A DNA stretch of 64,000 nucleotides from Eulemur rufifrons. Its lineage: Eukaryota > Chordata > Mammalia > Primates > Lemuridae. Of this stretch, positions 33,239-44,644 are shown piece after piece. The notes beneath the pieces are model-generated. The model was not told the DNA's origin. It saw nothing but the letters and a program-made list of their open reading frames with translations, and made no database searches. Within the stretch, counting starts at the first letter, position 1. Every line of letters starts with the position of its first letter. The translations under genes were made by a program, and so were the position numbers. The stretch is from NCBI RefSeq assembly GCF_041146395.1, contig NW_027182877.1, forward strand, positions 280,001-344,000, in the 5' to 3' direction.

Positions 33239-33437
33239 TTCTCAGTCTTCTTGCTTTCTTAGAGTTTAGAAAGCCTACAATCCTCCCATGCCATGCGTGA
33301 AAGGAGGCTCTTCCACTGTGTCCTGAATGAACCGCTGGGGCCCATAACCAGAGTACGATAGAGTGGGTTCCTGGTGACAATCCCAGCCCCCTAACCCCCC
33401 CCCCCCCGCCTAATGCAGACAAGGCCCGTGCCCTAAG
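33239..33437 (-). repeat. S1 cassette with C13 tract
   Basis: Full-length S1 with an uninterrupted run of 13 C at 33395-33407, the longest homopolymer I noticed. Variants include CTCAGTCTTCTTGC and CCTGAATGAACCGC. Confidence 0.9.
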
Positions 33438-34600
33438 CATAAACTCTACACCTCACCCAAAACTCTAACCCTGAAAATAACATTTAACCCTGATTCTATT
33501 GCTCACCTTAGAATGTAAACCTCACTGTAACCTGAACTTTAACCTCTTATCCTAACGTTAATGCATAACACTTACCCTGAGATTAACCCCTATCCCATAA
33601 TTCTAACCCTATCTCCTAGTCATAACTGTGACAACTAATCCCTAACCCTAATTCTAAACCACTAACACTAACTGTTACCCTACGTAGTTACTGTTACGGT
33701 AACCTACTGTTACCCTAACACTGAACCTAACCCTTACTCCTAACGCCAAAGCTATGGCTAAAAATAATGCTAACCCTTGACCCTTTACCCTAACTCCTAA
33801 CCCTAACCCTAACCCTAACCCAACCTTAGCTCTTAACCCTAACCCTAAACCTTACCCTGACGCCTAGACCTAACACTAACACTAAACTAACACCTAACCC
33901 TAATCATAACCCCTAAAGCTAATCCTAACCCTGAACCCTAAACCTAACTCTAACACTTAATACTAACTATATCCCTAACCCCTAACCCCAACCCTAACCC
34001 TAACCGTTAACCCTCACCCTAACCCTTAAACCGGACCCTAACACTAAATCTTAACCCTAAAGCTACGCCCAACCCTTAACCATAATCCTATCCCTTAACC
34101 CTAAACCTAACCCCTAACCCTAAACCTAACACTAACCCCAATCCTAATTCTAACCATAGCCCTTAATACATCACTACGCCTAACCCCTAACCCTAACCCT
34201 AACCCCTAATGCTAACCCTAACACTGAACCCTAAACCTAACCCTATCCCTAACCCTTAAACATAACTCTATCCCTAACCAATAATCCTAAGCCTAATCTT
34301 TAACCCTCACCCTAGAGCTTAACTCAAACCGTAACCCTAAGCCTAAACCCCAACCCTAACACTTAACACAAACCCTAAGCCTAAACACTTAACGCCAATC
34401 CTATCCTTTAACCCTAACACTAACCCTGATGCCTAATCCTAACCCTAACACTAACCCCAACCATAAATCTAACCCTAGCCCCTAACGCAAAACTAACCCC
34501 TAACCCTAACACTAACCCTAAATCCTAGTCCCTAACCACTAAACCTCACTTGAACCCTAACCCCTAACACCAAACCCTTAACCCTAACCATAACCCTATT

Positions 34601-34787
34601 TCTCACACTACTTCCATTCTCAGAGTTAACCAAGCCTAAAATACAACCATGCAATGCGTGAGTAGAGTTTCCGCATGAGTCCTGCAAGTAGGTCTGGGCC
34701 AAAGGCCCAGGATCCGATGGTGTAGTGTCGCATGGAAACATTCTGCACCCTTCTCACCATAGATTACACAGGTCCTGTACCCTTAAA
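34601..34787 (-). repeat. S2 cassette
   Basis: Full-length S2 in C-sense, from CACACTACTTCCATTCTCAG to CAGGTCCTGTACCCTTAAAC. Confidence 0.9.
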
Positions 34788-35308
34788 CTAACCGCCAAAT
34801 CAAAGCCCAAACACTGACCCTAACCCCTAACCCTACCTAAGCCCTGACCCTAATGCCCAACACTAACACTAAACGCTTACCCTAAACCTAACCCCTAAAT
34901 GTAACCTTAACCATGAACCCTAAACCTAACCCAAACCCCTAACCCTAACCATAACACTTAACTCTAACCCTAAACCTAACATGAACACTTAACCCTAACC
35001 CTAACCCATAAACCTAACACTTAACCTTAACCCTAACCGTTAACCCTCACACTAAACCTTAACCCTAACCCTAATCCTAATCTTTGAGCCTAAACCTAGC
35101 ACTTAACCCTTACCCTGTACCAAAACCTAACCCCTAATCTTAACCCTAAGCTTAAACCTTAAAGCTTAACCCTAAACCTAACTGTAACTGTTAAACCTAA
35201 CACTAACCTTTAACCCTGACCCTAACTGAAACCCCTAACCCTAAGCCCTCACCATAACAGTAACCTATATTGCTAACCCTAACCCTAATCCTAGCCCTAA
35301 ATTTAATT

Positions 35309-35497
35309 CTCAGACTTCTTGCTTTCTCAGAGTTTACAAAGCCTACAATCCTCCCATGCCATGTGTAGAAGGAGGCTTGGCCACTGTGTCCGGCATGAAA
35401 CCAAGGGGCCCATACCCAGTGTATGATAGAGTGGCTTCCGGCATCTATCCCAGCCCTCTAAGCCCCCTCCTAGAGCAGAGAGGGCTCGTGATATAAG
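35309..35497 (-). repeat. S1 cassette
   Basis: S1 with local changes (GTGTAGAAGGAGGCTTGG, TCCGGCATGAAACC, TTCCGGCATCTATCC) and a shortened G-rich region. Confidence 0.88.
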
Positions 35498-36358
35498 CAT
35501 AAACACTACCCCTCACCCATAACCCTAACCCTGAACATCACAGCTCACCCTGATACTATTGCTCACCTTAACACATCAACCTCACCATAACTCTAACTTG
35601 AACCTGTTATCCTAACGTTAATGCATAAGACTTACCCTAAGAACAACCCCTATCCCTTAATTCTAACCCTAACTCCTAGCCACAATTGTAACACCTAATC
35701 CCTAAGGCTAATTCAAAACTGCTAAACATTACCTTATCCCTACAAACTAACCCTAACCCTAACCGCTAACCCTAACCGTACACCTAAAAATAACCGTAAC
35801 ACTTGACACTTAACCCTAACCCTTAACCCTGATCCTAATCCTAACAATTAAACCTAACCCTAACTCTTAAGCCTAACACTAACACGTACCCTAATGCCTA
35901 GACCTAACCCTAAGAGTAAACGTAACCCCTAACCCTAACCCTAATCCCTAATGCTAACCCTAACACTGAACCCTAATCCTAAGCCTTAAACCTAACTCTA
36001 TCCTTAACCCATAACCCTAGCCCTAACCGTTAACCCCACACTAACCCTTAACTCGAACTGTAACCCTAACCCTTAAAACTAAACCTAACACTTAACGCTA
36101 ACCCTAAGCCTTAACGCTTAACCCTTATCCTATCCCTTAACCCTAACTCTAACCCATAACGCTAACCCTAACCCCACTCTAAATCTAACCCTAGCCCCTA
36201 ACCCAACCCTAACCCCTAAGCCCTAACCCTATCACTAAACCCAACACCTACTCCCTAACCCCTAATCCTCACTTGAAGCTTAAGCCCTAACCCTAAGCCC
36301 TCTCCCTGACTAATCTTCATCCCTAACCCTAACCATAATCCTAACCCTAAATCTAATT

Positions 36359-36550
36359 CTCAGACTTCTTGCTATCTCAGAGTTTTAAAAGCCTACAATT
36401 CTCCAAAGCCATGCGTGAAAGCTGGCTCTGCCACAGTGTCCTGCATGAAACCCAGGAGCCCATACTCTGTGCACAATAGAGTGGGTTCCCGGGGACAATC
36501 ACAGCCCCCTAACTCCCCCTGCTAGTGCTGACAGGGCCCATGCCCTAAGC
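36359..36550 (-). repeat. S1 cassette (type b-like)
   Basis: Shares GAGTTTTAAAAGCCTAC and GAAAGCTGGCTCTGCCACAG with type b cassettes. Confidence 0.88.
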
Positions 36551-37365
36551 AAAAACCCTGCACCTCACCCATAACCCTAACCCTGAACATAACACCTAAC
36601 CCTGATGTTATTGTTCACCTTAACACGTAAACCTCACTGTAACCCTAACTTTAACCCCTATCCTAATGTTATTGCATAACACTTACCCTAAGAACAAACC
36701 CTATCCCTTAATTCTAAGCCTAACTCCTAGCATAACCGTAACACTTAATCCCTAACCTTAATTCTAAACTGCTAAACATTACCTTCACCCTACAAACAAC
36801 CCTAACACTAACCCTAACTCTAACCGCTAACCCTAACCCTAACCATTACCCTGATCATAATCCTAACAATTAAACCTAACCCTAATTCTTAACCCTAACA
36901 CGAACCATTACCATAATGCCTAGACCTAACCCTAACTGTAACCCTAACCCCTAACCCTAACCCTAACCGCTAATGCTAACCCTAACCCCGAACCCTAAAC
37001 CTAACCCTAACCCTATCCCTTAAACCTATTACTATCCCTAAACCATTACCCTAATCGCAACTGTTAACCCTCACTCTCACCCTTAACTTGGACCGAAACC
37101 CTAACCCTTAACCCTAACCTTAACCCTTACTGCTAATCTTAAGCCTTCACCCTTTACCTTAATCCTATCTTGTAAGCCTAACCCTAACGCTGACCCCTAA
37201 CCCACCTGAACATTAACCCTAAACCTAAATCTAACGCTAGCCCCTTACAAAAACCTAACACCTAACCCCTGACACACTAATCCTAACTTCTAATTCCTAA
37301 CCACTAAACTTCACTCAAACCCAAACCTCTAACCCCAAACACATAACCCTAACCATAACCCTAAT

Positions 37366-37551
37366 TCTCACACTTCCTTCGTTCTCAGAGTTGACCAAGC
37401 CTACAATAGAGCCATGCCACGAGTGAGAAGAGGCTCTGCCTGAGTCCTGCATGTAGGTCTGGGCCCAAGGCCCAAGTACGATGGTGTGGTGTTGAGGCGA
37501 CCCAGTCTGCACCCTTCCCACCATAGATTAAACAGAGCATGTGCCCTTAAA
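37366..37551 (-). repeat. S2 cassette
   Basis: Full-length S2 with AACAGAGCATGTGCCC in place of AACAGGTCCTGTGCCC. It starts the S2-a-b-S2-c series of this arm. Confidence 0.9.
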
Positions 37552-38066
37552 CTAACCACTAAATCTAAGCCCTAACACTAAACCTAAATCCTAACCCTAA
37601 ACCTCGGCCCTTATCCTAACGCCCAACAGTAACACTAAACACTCGCCCTAAACTTAACCCGTAACCCGAACCCCTAAATGTAACCCTAACCATGAACCCT
37701 AAACCTAACCCTAACCTCTAGCCATAACCATAACACTTAACTCTAAACCTAAATGTTACACGAAGCCTTATTCCTAACCCTAAGCCCAACCCTAACACTT
37801 AATCTTGAACCTTACCATTAACCCTCACACTAACCCTTAACCCTAACCCTAATCCTAATCTTTAACCATAAAGCTAACACTGAAGCCTAACCCTGTGCCA
37901 AACGATAAAACCAAACCTTAACCCTAACCCTGAAACTTAACCATAAACGTAACTGTAACTGTTAAAAATAACACAAACCTTAAACCCTAACCCCTAACCC
38001 TAAGAGCCCACCCTAACACTAATCTTCCTCGCTAAACATTACCATAATCCTACCCCTAAATCTAAT

Positions 38067-38264
38067 TGTCAGACTTCTTGCTTTCTCAGAGTTTAGAAAG
38101 CCTAAAATCCTCCCATGCCATGAGTAAAAGGGGGCTCTACCACTGTGTCCTGCATGAAACCCAGGAGCCCATATCCAGCGTACGATAGAGTGGGTTCCCG
38201 GGGACAATCCCATCCCCCTAACCCGAGCCCCCCGCCAAGTGCAGACAGGGCCTGTACGCTAAGT
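38067..38264 (-). repeat. S1 cassette (type a)
   Basis: Near-identical reverse complement of 19886-20082, including the GAGTAAAAGGGGGCTC block and TACGCTAAGTATAAAC. Confidence 0.9.
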
Positions 38265-38597
38265 ATAAACACTACCCCTAACAGATAACCCTCACCCTGA
38301 ATATAACACCTGACCCTGATCCTATTGCTCACCTTAAAACATAAACCTCCCCGTAACCCTAACTTATCCCCTTATCTTAACCTTAATGCATAACACCCTG
38401 AGAAGAAGCCCCATCCCATAATTCTAATCCTAATCCCCAGCCATAACCATAAGACCTCATCCCTAATTCTAAAATGCCAACCCTAAACTTCACCCTACAA
38501 ACAACCCTAACCCTAACCCTAACCTCTAACCCTAAGCCCTCACCCTATCACTAATCTTCATCCCTAAACCGTACCGTAATCCTAACCCGAAATCTAA

Positions 38598-38791
38598 TTC
38601 TCAGACTTCTTGCTTTCTCAGAGTTTTGAAAGCCTACAATCCTACTAAGCCATGCATGAAAGCCCGCTCTGCCACAGTGTCCTGCAAGAAACCCAGAGGC
38701 CCATACACAGCGTAAGATAGAGTGGGTTCCCAGCGACCACAACCGACCCCTAACTTCGATTCCTAGGGCATACAGGGCCCATGCCCTAAGC
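38598..38791 (-). repeat. S1 cassette (type b)
   Basis: Reverse-complement relative of 19356-19550 and 23452-23642. It keeps the full CAGACTTCTTGCTTTCTCAG, which is shortened in b copies of the homogeneous array. Confidence 0.9.
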
Positions 38792-39580
38792 ATAAACACT
38801 ACCCCTCACCCATAACCCTAACCCAGAACATAACACCTAACCCTGATCCTACTGCTCACCTTAACACGTAAACCTCACCGTAACCCTAATTTTAACCCCA
38901 TATCGTAACGTTAATGCATGACACCCTGAGAACAAGCCCTATACTGTAATTCTAACCCTAACTCCTAGCCATAACCATAACACCTAATCTCTAATTCTGA
39001 AACACCAACCCTAACCTTAACCCTACCAACAACACTAACACTAACCCTAACCACTTACCCTAACCCTACGCCTAAAAATAACCGTAACCGTTGATCCTTA
39101 GTCATAACCCCTAACCTTAATCCTAACCCTTAACCCTAATCCCAATCCTAACCATTAAACATAACCCCAACCCTTAACCCTAACTCTAACCTTTACCTTA
39201 ATGCCTAGAGTTCTAACCCCAACACTGACCTACAGTTAGAAGTAACACAAACCCATAATGCTAACCTTAAACCTGAACAATAAACCTAATCCTTAACCAT
39301 AACACCCTAACCCTAACCCTAACCCTTAACCCTGACCCTAACCCTAAACCTTAACCCTAACCCTGAACCCTAACCCTAAGCCTACCCTTAACCCTAACCC
39401 TATCCATTAACCCTAACCACTAACGATAACACTAACCCCAACCCTAAACCTACCCCTGGCCCCCTAACCCAGAATTAACACCGAACCCGTAACACTAACT
39501 CTACTCCTAACCACTAGCACCTAACCATGACTCGAAACCTAACCCCTAACTCGAAACCCCTAACCCCAACCCTAACCTTA

Positions 39581-39768
39581 ATTCTCACACTACTTCCATT
39601 CCCGAGTGAAGCAAGCCTACAATACAGCAATGCCATGTGTGAGATGAGGCTCCGCCTGAGTCCTGCATGTAGGTCTTGTCCCAGGGCCCAGGGAATGATG
39701 TTGTGCTTTCGTGGTGACTCCGACGGCACCCCTCTCACCGTAGATTAACCAGGTCCTGTGCCCTTAAA
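39581..39768 (-). repeat. S2 cassette
   Basis: S2 most like 22446-22632 (ATGTTGTGCTTTCGTGG, GACTCCGAC). It is about 95% like the S2 of the 3,433-bp unit by eye. Confidence 0.9.
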
Positions 39769-40293
39769 CTGACCGCTAAATCTAAGCCCTACCACCAACC
39801 CTAACCCCTGACCCTGAACCTAAGCCCCGAGCCTAAAGCCCAACACTAACTCTAAACCCTTACCCTAAACCTAATCCCTAACCCTAATGCTAACCCCTAA
39901 ACGTAACCCTAACCGTGGACAGTAAACCTAACCCTAACCTCTAACACAAACCCTAACACATAACTCTAACCCTAAAACTAACCCTAACCCTTAACCCTAA
40001 ACCTAAACCCTAACCCTAACCCTTAACCTTAATCTTAACCGTTAACTCTCATGCTAACCTTTAATCCTAACTCTAATCCTAATCTTCAAACCTAAACCTA
40101 ACACAACCCTAACCCTGTACCAAAACCTAACCCCTCATCTTAACCCTATCCGCAAACCTCAACCCCAAAATGAACTGTAACCGTTAAACCTAACAGTAAC
40201 CTTAAACCGTAACCCTAATCTGTAACCCTATCCCCTCACCATAACACTACACTTCATCCTGAACCCTAACCATAATCCTAACCCTAAATCTAA

Positions 40294-40490
40294 TTCTCAG
40301 ACTTCTTGCTTTCTTAGAGTTTAGAAAGCCTGCAATCCTCCCATGCCATGTGTGAAAGGAGGCTCTACCACTGTGTCCTGCATGAAACCCACGGGCCCAT
40401 ACCCAGAGTCCGATACAGTGGGTTCCCGGTGACAATCCCAGCCCCCTAACCTCCCCCCAGCTTAATGCCGACAGGGCCCATGCGCTAAGC
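40294..40490 (-). repeat. S1 cassette (type c)
   Basis: Type c, one step more diverged from the homogeneous array (offset to the next copy is 3,435 rather than 3,433 bp). Confidence 0.9.
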
Positions 40491-41211
40491 ATAAATGATA
40501 CCTTTAACAGATAACCCTAACCCTGAACATGGCACCTAACCCTGTTCCTATTTCTCCCCTTAACACGTAAACCTCACCGTGAGCCTAACTTTAACCTCTT
40601 AACGTAACGTTAATGCATAACCCATTCCCTGAGAACATCCCCTATCCCGTAATTCTAACCCTATCTCCTAGTCATAACTGTAACACCTAATCCCTAACCC
40701 TAATTCTCCACCGCTAAGCCTAACCGTAACGCTGCCTACAACCCTAACACTGACAGGAACCCTTAGTTCTAACCCCAACGCTATGCCTAACAAAAGCCCT
40801 AACCCTTCACCCTTCACCCTAACCCCTAAGCATTACCCTAATCTTTAACCGTAATCCTAATCCTAACCATTAAACCTAACCCTAGCTCTTAAAGCTAACC
40901 CTAAACCTTACCCTCACGACTAGACCTAACCCTGACACTAACCTAACACCTAACCCTAACCATAACCCCTAAAGCTAAACCCTAACCCTGAACCCTAAAC
41001 CTAACCCTAACACTGAACCTTCACTATATCCCTAACCCCTAAGCCTAATCCTAACTGTTAATCCTCACCCTAACACTTAAACTGGACCATAACACTAAAC
41101 ATTAACCCTAACACTAAACTTTAACCCTAACCATAAGCCCAACACTTAACCCTAATCCTATCCCCTAACCCTAAGCCCTAACCCTAAACCTAACCCTAAC
41201 CCCAACCCTAA

Positions 41212-44200
41212 CCCTTAATCTTGACCCTTACCATTAACCCTCACACTAACCCTAATCCTAATCTTTAACCATAAAGCTAACACTGAAGCCTAACCCTGTG
41301 CCAAACGCTAAACCCAAACCTTAACCCTAACCCTGAAACTTAACCATAAACCTAACTGTAACTGTTACACCTAACACTAACCTCTAACCCTAACCCCTAA
41401 CCCTAAGACCCCACCTTAACACTAACCCTAACCCTAAACATTATCATAATCCTACCCCTAAATCTAATTCTCGGACTTCTTGCTTTCTTAGAGTTTAGAA
41501 AGCCTAAAATCCTCCCATGCCATGAGTAAAAGGGGGCTCTGCAGCTCTCTCTTGCATGAAACCAGGAGCCCATACCTAGCGTATGATAGAGTGGGTTCCC
41601 GGGGACAATCCCATCCCCCTAACCCCAGCCCCCCGCCCAGTGCAGACAGGGCCTGTACGCTAAGTATAAACACTACCCCTAACAGATAACCCTCACCCTG
41701 AACATAGCACCTGACCCTGATCCTATTGCTCACCTTAAAACATAAACCTCCCCGTAACCCTAACTTATCCCCTTATCTTAACCTTAATGCATAACACCCT
41801 GAGAAGAAGCCCTATCCCATAATTCTAATCCTAACCCCTAGCCATAACCGTAACACCTCATCCCTAATTCTAAAATGCCAACCCTAACCTTCACCCTGCC
41901 AACAACCCTAACCCTAACCCTAACCCCTAACCCTAAGCCCTCACCCTATCGCTAATCTTCATCCCTAAACCGTACCGTAATCCTAACCCTAAATCTAATT
42001 CTCAGACTTGCTTTCGCAGAGTTTTGAAAGCCTACAATCCTACTAAGCCATGCATGAAAGCCTGCTCTGCCACAGTGTCCTGCATGAAACCCAGAGGCCC
42101 ATACACTGCGTACGATAGAGTGGGCTCCCAGCGACCATCACAGACCCCTAACTTCGCCTCCTAGTGCATACAGGGCCCGTGCCCTAAGCATAAACCCTAC
42201 CCCACACCCATAACCCTAACCCAGAACATAACACCTAACCCTGATCCTACTGCTCACCTTAACACGTAAACCTCACCCTAACCCTAACTTAACCCCTTAT
42301 CTTAACGATAATGCATGACACCCTGAGAACAAGCCCTATACCGTAATTCTAACCCTAACTCCTAGCCGTAACCATAACACCTAATCCCTAATTCTGAAAC
42401 GCCAACCCTAACCTTAACCCTACCGACAACACTAACACTAACCCTAAAACCCTTACCCTAACCCTACGCCTAAAAATAACCCTAACCATTGATCCTTAGT
42501 CATAACCCCTAAAGCTTAACCCTAACCCTTAACGCTAATCCCAATCCTAACCATTAAACATAACCCTACTTAACCCTAACCCTAACCTATACGCTAATGC
42601 CTAGAGATCTAACCCCAACACTGACCTACAGTTAACACTAACCCTAACCCCTAATCCTAACCTTAAACCTGAACCATAAACCTAACCCTTAACCCTAACC
42701 CTATTCCTAACCCCCTAACCCTAACCCTAACTGTTAAGCCTCACCCTAACCCTTAACCCTGACTCTAACCCTAAACCTTAACCCTAACCCTGAACCCTAA
42801 CCCTAAGCCTAACCCTTAACCCTAACCCTATCCCTTAACCCTAACCCCTAACCCTAACGCTAACCCCAACCCTAAACCTCACCCTGGCCCCCAACCCAGA
42901 CTTAACACCTAACCCCTAACACTAACTCTAAACCTAACCACTAATCCCTAGCACCTGACCCTGACTCGAAACCTAACCCCTAACTCGAAACCCCTAACCC
43001 CAAACCTAACCCTAATTCTCACACTACTTCCATTCCCAGAGTGAAGCAAGCCTACAATACAGCCATGCCACGTGTGAGATGAGGCTCTGCCTGAGTCCTG
43101 CATGTAGGTTTTGTCCCAAGGCCCAGGGAATGATGTTGTGCTTTTGTGGTGACTCCGACCACACCCCTCTCACCGTAGATTAACCAGGTCCTGTGCCCTT
43201 AAACTGACCGCTAAATCTAAGCCCTACCACCAACCCTAACCGCTGACCCTGAACCTAAGCCCCGAGCCTAAAGCCCAACACTAACTCTAAACACTTACCC
43301 TAAACCTAATCCCTAACCCTAATGCTAACCCCTAAACGTAACTCTAACCACGAACAGTAAACCTAACCCTAACCTCTAACACAAACCCTAACACATAACT
43401 CTAACCCTAAAACTAACCCTAACCCTTAACCCTAAACCTAAAACCTAACCCTAACCCTTAACCTTAATCTTAACCGTTAACTCTCATGCTAACCTTTAAT
43501 CCTAACCCTAATCCTAATCTTCAACCCTAAACCGAACACAACCCTAACCCTGTACCAAACCCTGACCCCTCATCTTAACCCTATCCGCAAACCTCAACCC
43601 CAAAACGAACTATAACCGTTAAACCTAACAGTAACCTTAAACCGTAACCCTAATCTGTAACCCTATCCCCTCACCATAACACTACACTTCATCCTGAACC
43701 CTAACCATAATCCTAACCCTAAATCTAATTCTCAGACTTCTTGCTTTCTTAGAGTTTAGAAAGCCTGCAATCCTCCCGTGCCATGTGTGAAAGGAGGCTC
43801 TACCACTGTGTCCTGCATGAAATCCACGGGCGCATACCCAGAGTCCGATACAGTGGGTTCCCGGTGACAATCCCAGCCCCCTAACCTCCCCCCAGCCTAA
43901 TGCCGACAGGGCCCGTGCGCTAAGCATAAATGATACCTTTAACAGATAACCCTAACCCTGAACATGGCACCTAACCCTGTTCCTATTTCTCCCCTTAACA
44001 CGTAAACCTCACCGTGAGCCTAACTTTAACCTCTTAACGTAACGTTAATGCATAACCCATTCCCTGAGAACATCCCCTATCCCGTAATTCTAACCCTATC
44101 TCCTAGTCATAACTGTAACACCTAATCCCTAACCCTAATTCTCCACCGCTAAGCCTAACCGTAACGCTGCCTACAACCCTAACACTGACAGGAACCCTTA

Positions 44201-44644
44201 GTTCTAACCCCAACGCTATGCCTAACAAAAGCCCTAACCCTTCACCCTTCACCCTAACCCCTGAGCATTACCCTAACCTTTAACCGTAATCCTAATCCTA
44301 ACCATTAAACCTAACCCTAGCTCTTAAAGCTAACCCTAAACCTTACCCTCACGACTAGACCTAACCCTGACACTAACCTAACACCTAACCCTAACCATAA
44401 CCCCTAAAGCTAACCCTAACCTGAACCCTAAACCTAACCCTAACACTGAACCTTCACTATATCCCTAACCCCTAAGCCTAATCCTAACTGTTAATCCTCA
44501 CCCTAACACTTAAACTGGACCATAACACTAAACATTAACCCTAACACTAAACTTTAACCCTAACCATAAGCCCAACACTTAACCCTAATCCTATCCCCTA
44601 ACCCTAAGCCCTAACCCTAAACCTAACCCTAACCCCACCCCTAA
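41212..44644 (-). repeat. 3,433-bp unit 1
   Basis: Cassettes: a 41468-41664, b 41999-42189, S2 43014-43203, c 43729-43925. Private changes include CCTGCTCTGCC in b (others CCCGCTCTGCC) and CCCCACCCCTAAC near 44636. The b cassette has lost CTT in CAGACTTGCTTTC, as in all units of this array. Confidence 0.95.

Larger units (their letters stand above)
32571..37795 (-). repeat. Degenerate CCCTAA domain right of the flip
   Basis: CCCTAA variants with cassettes in the order S2 remnant, S1, S2, S1, S1, S2. Runs of perfect repeats remain short. No gene-like content is visible between the cassettes. The order partly mirrors the G-sense side of the flip. Confidence 0.92.
37796..41211 (-). repeat. Diverged copy of the 3.43-kb higher-order repeat
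   Basis: Same cassette order (a, b, S2, c) as the homogeneous array to the right, with length 3,416 bp measured between CTTAATCTTGA landmarks at 37796 and 41212. It carries many substitutions and small indels. For example, its a cassette keeps ACCACTGTGTCCTGCATG, where all later copies have GCAGCTCTCTCTTGCATG. Confidence 0.88.
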
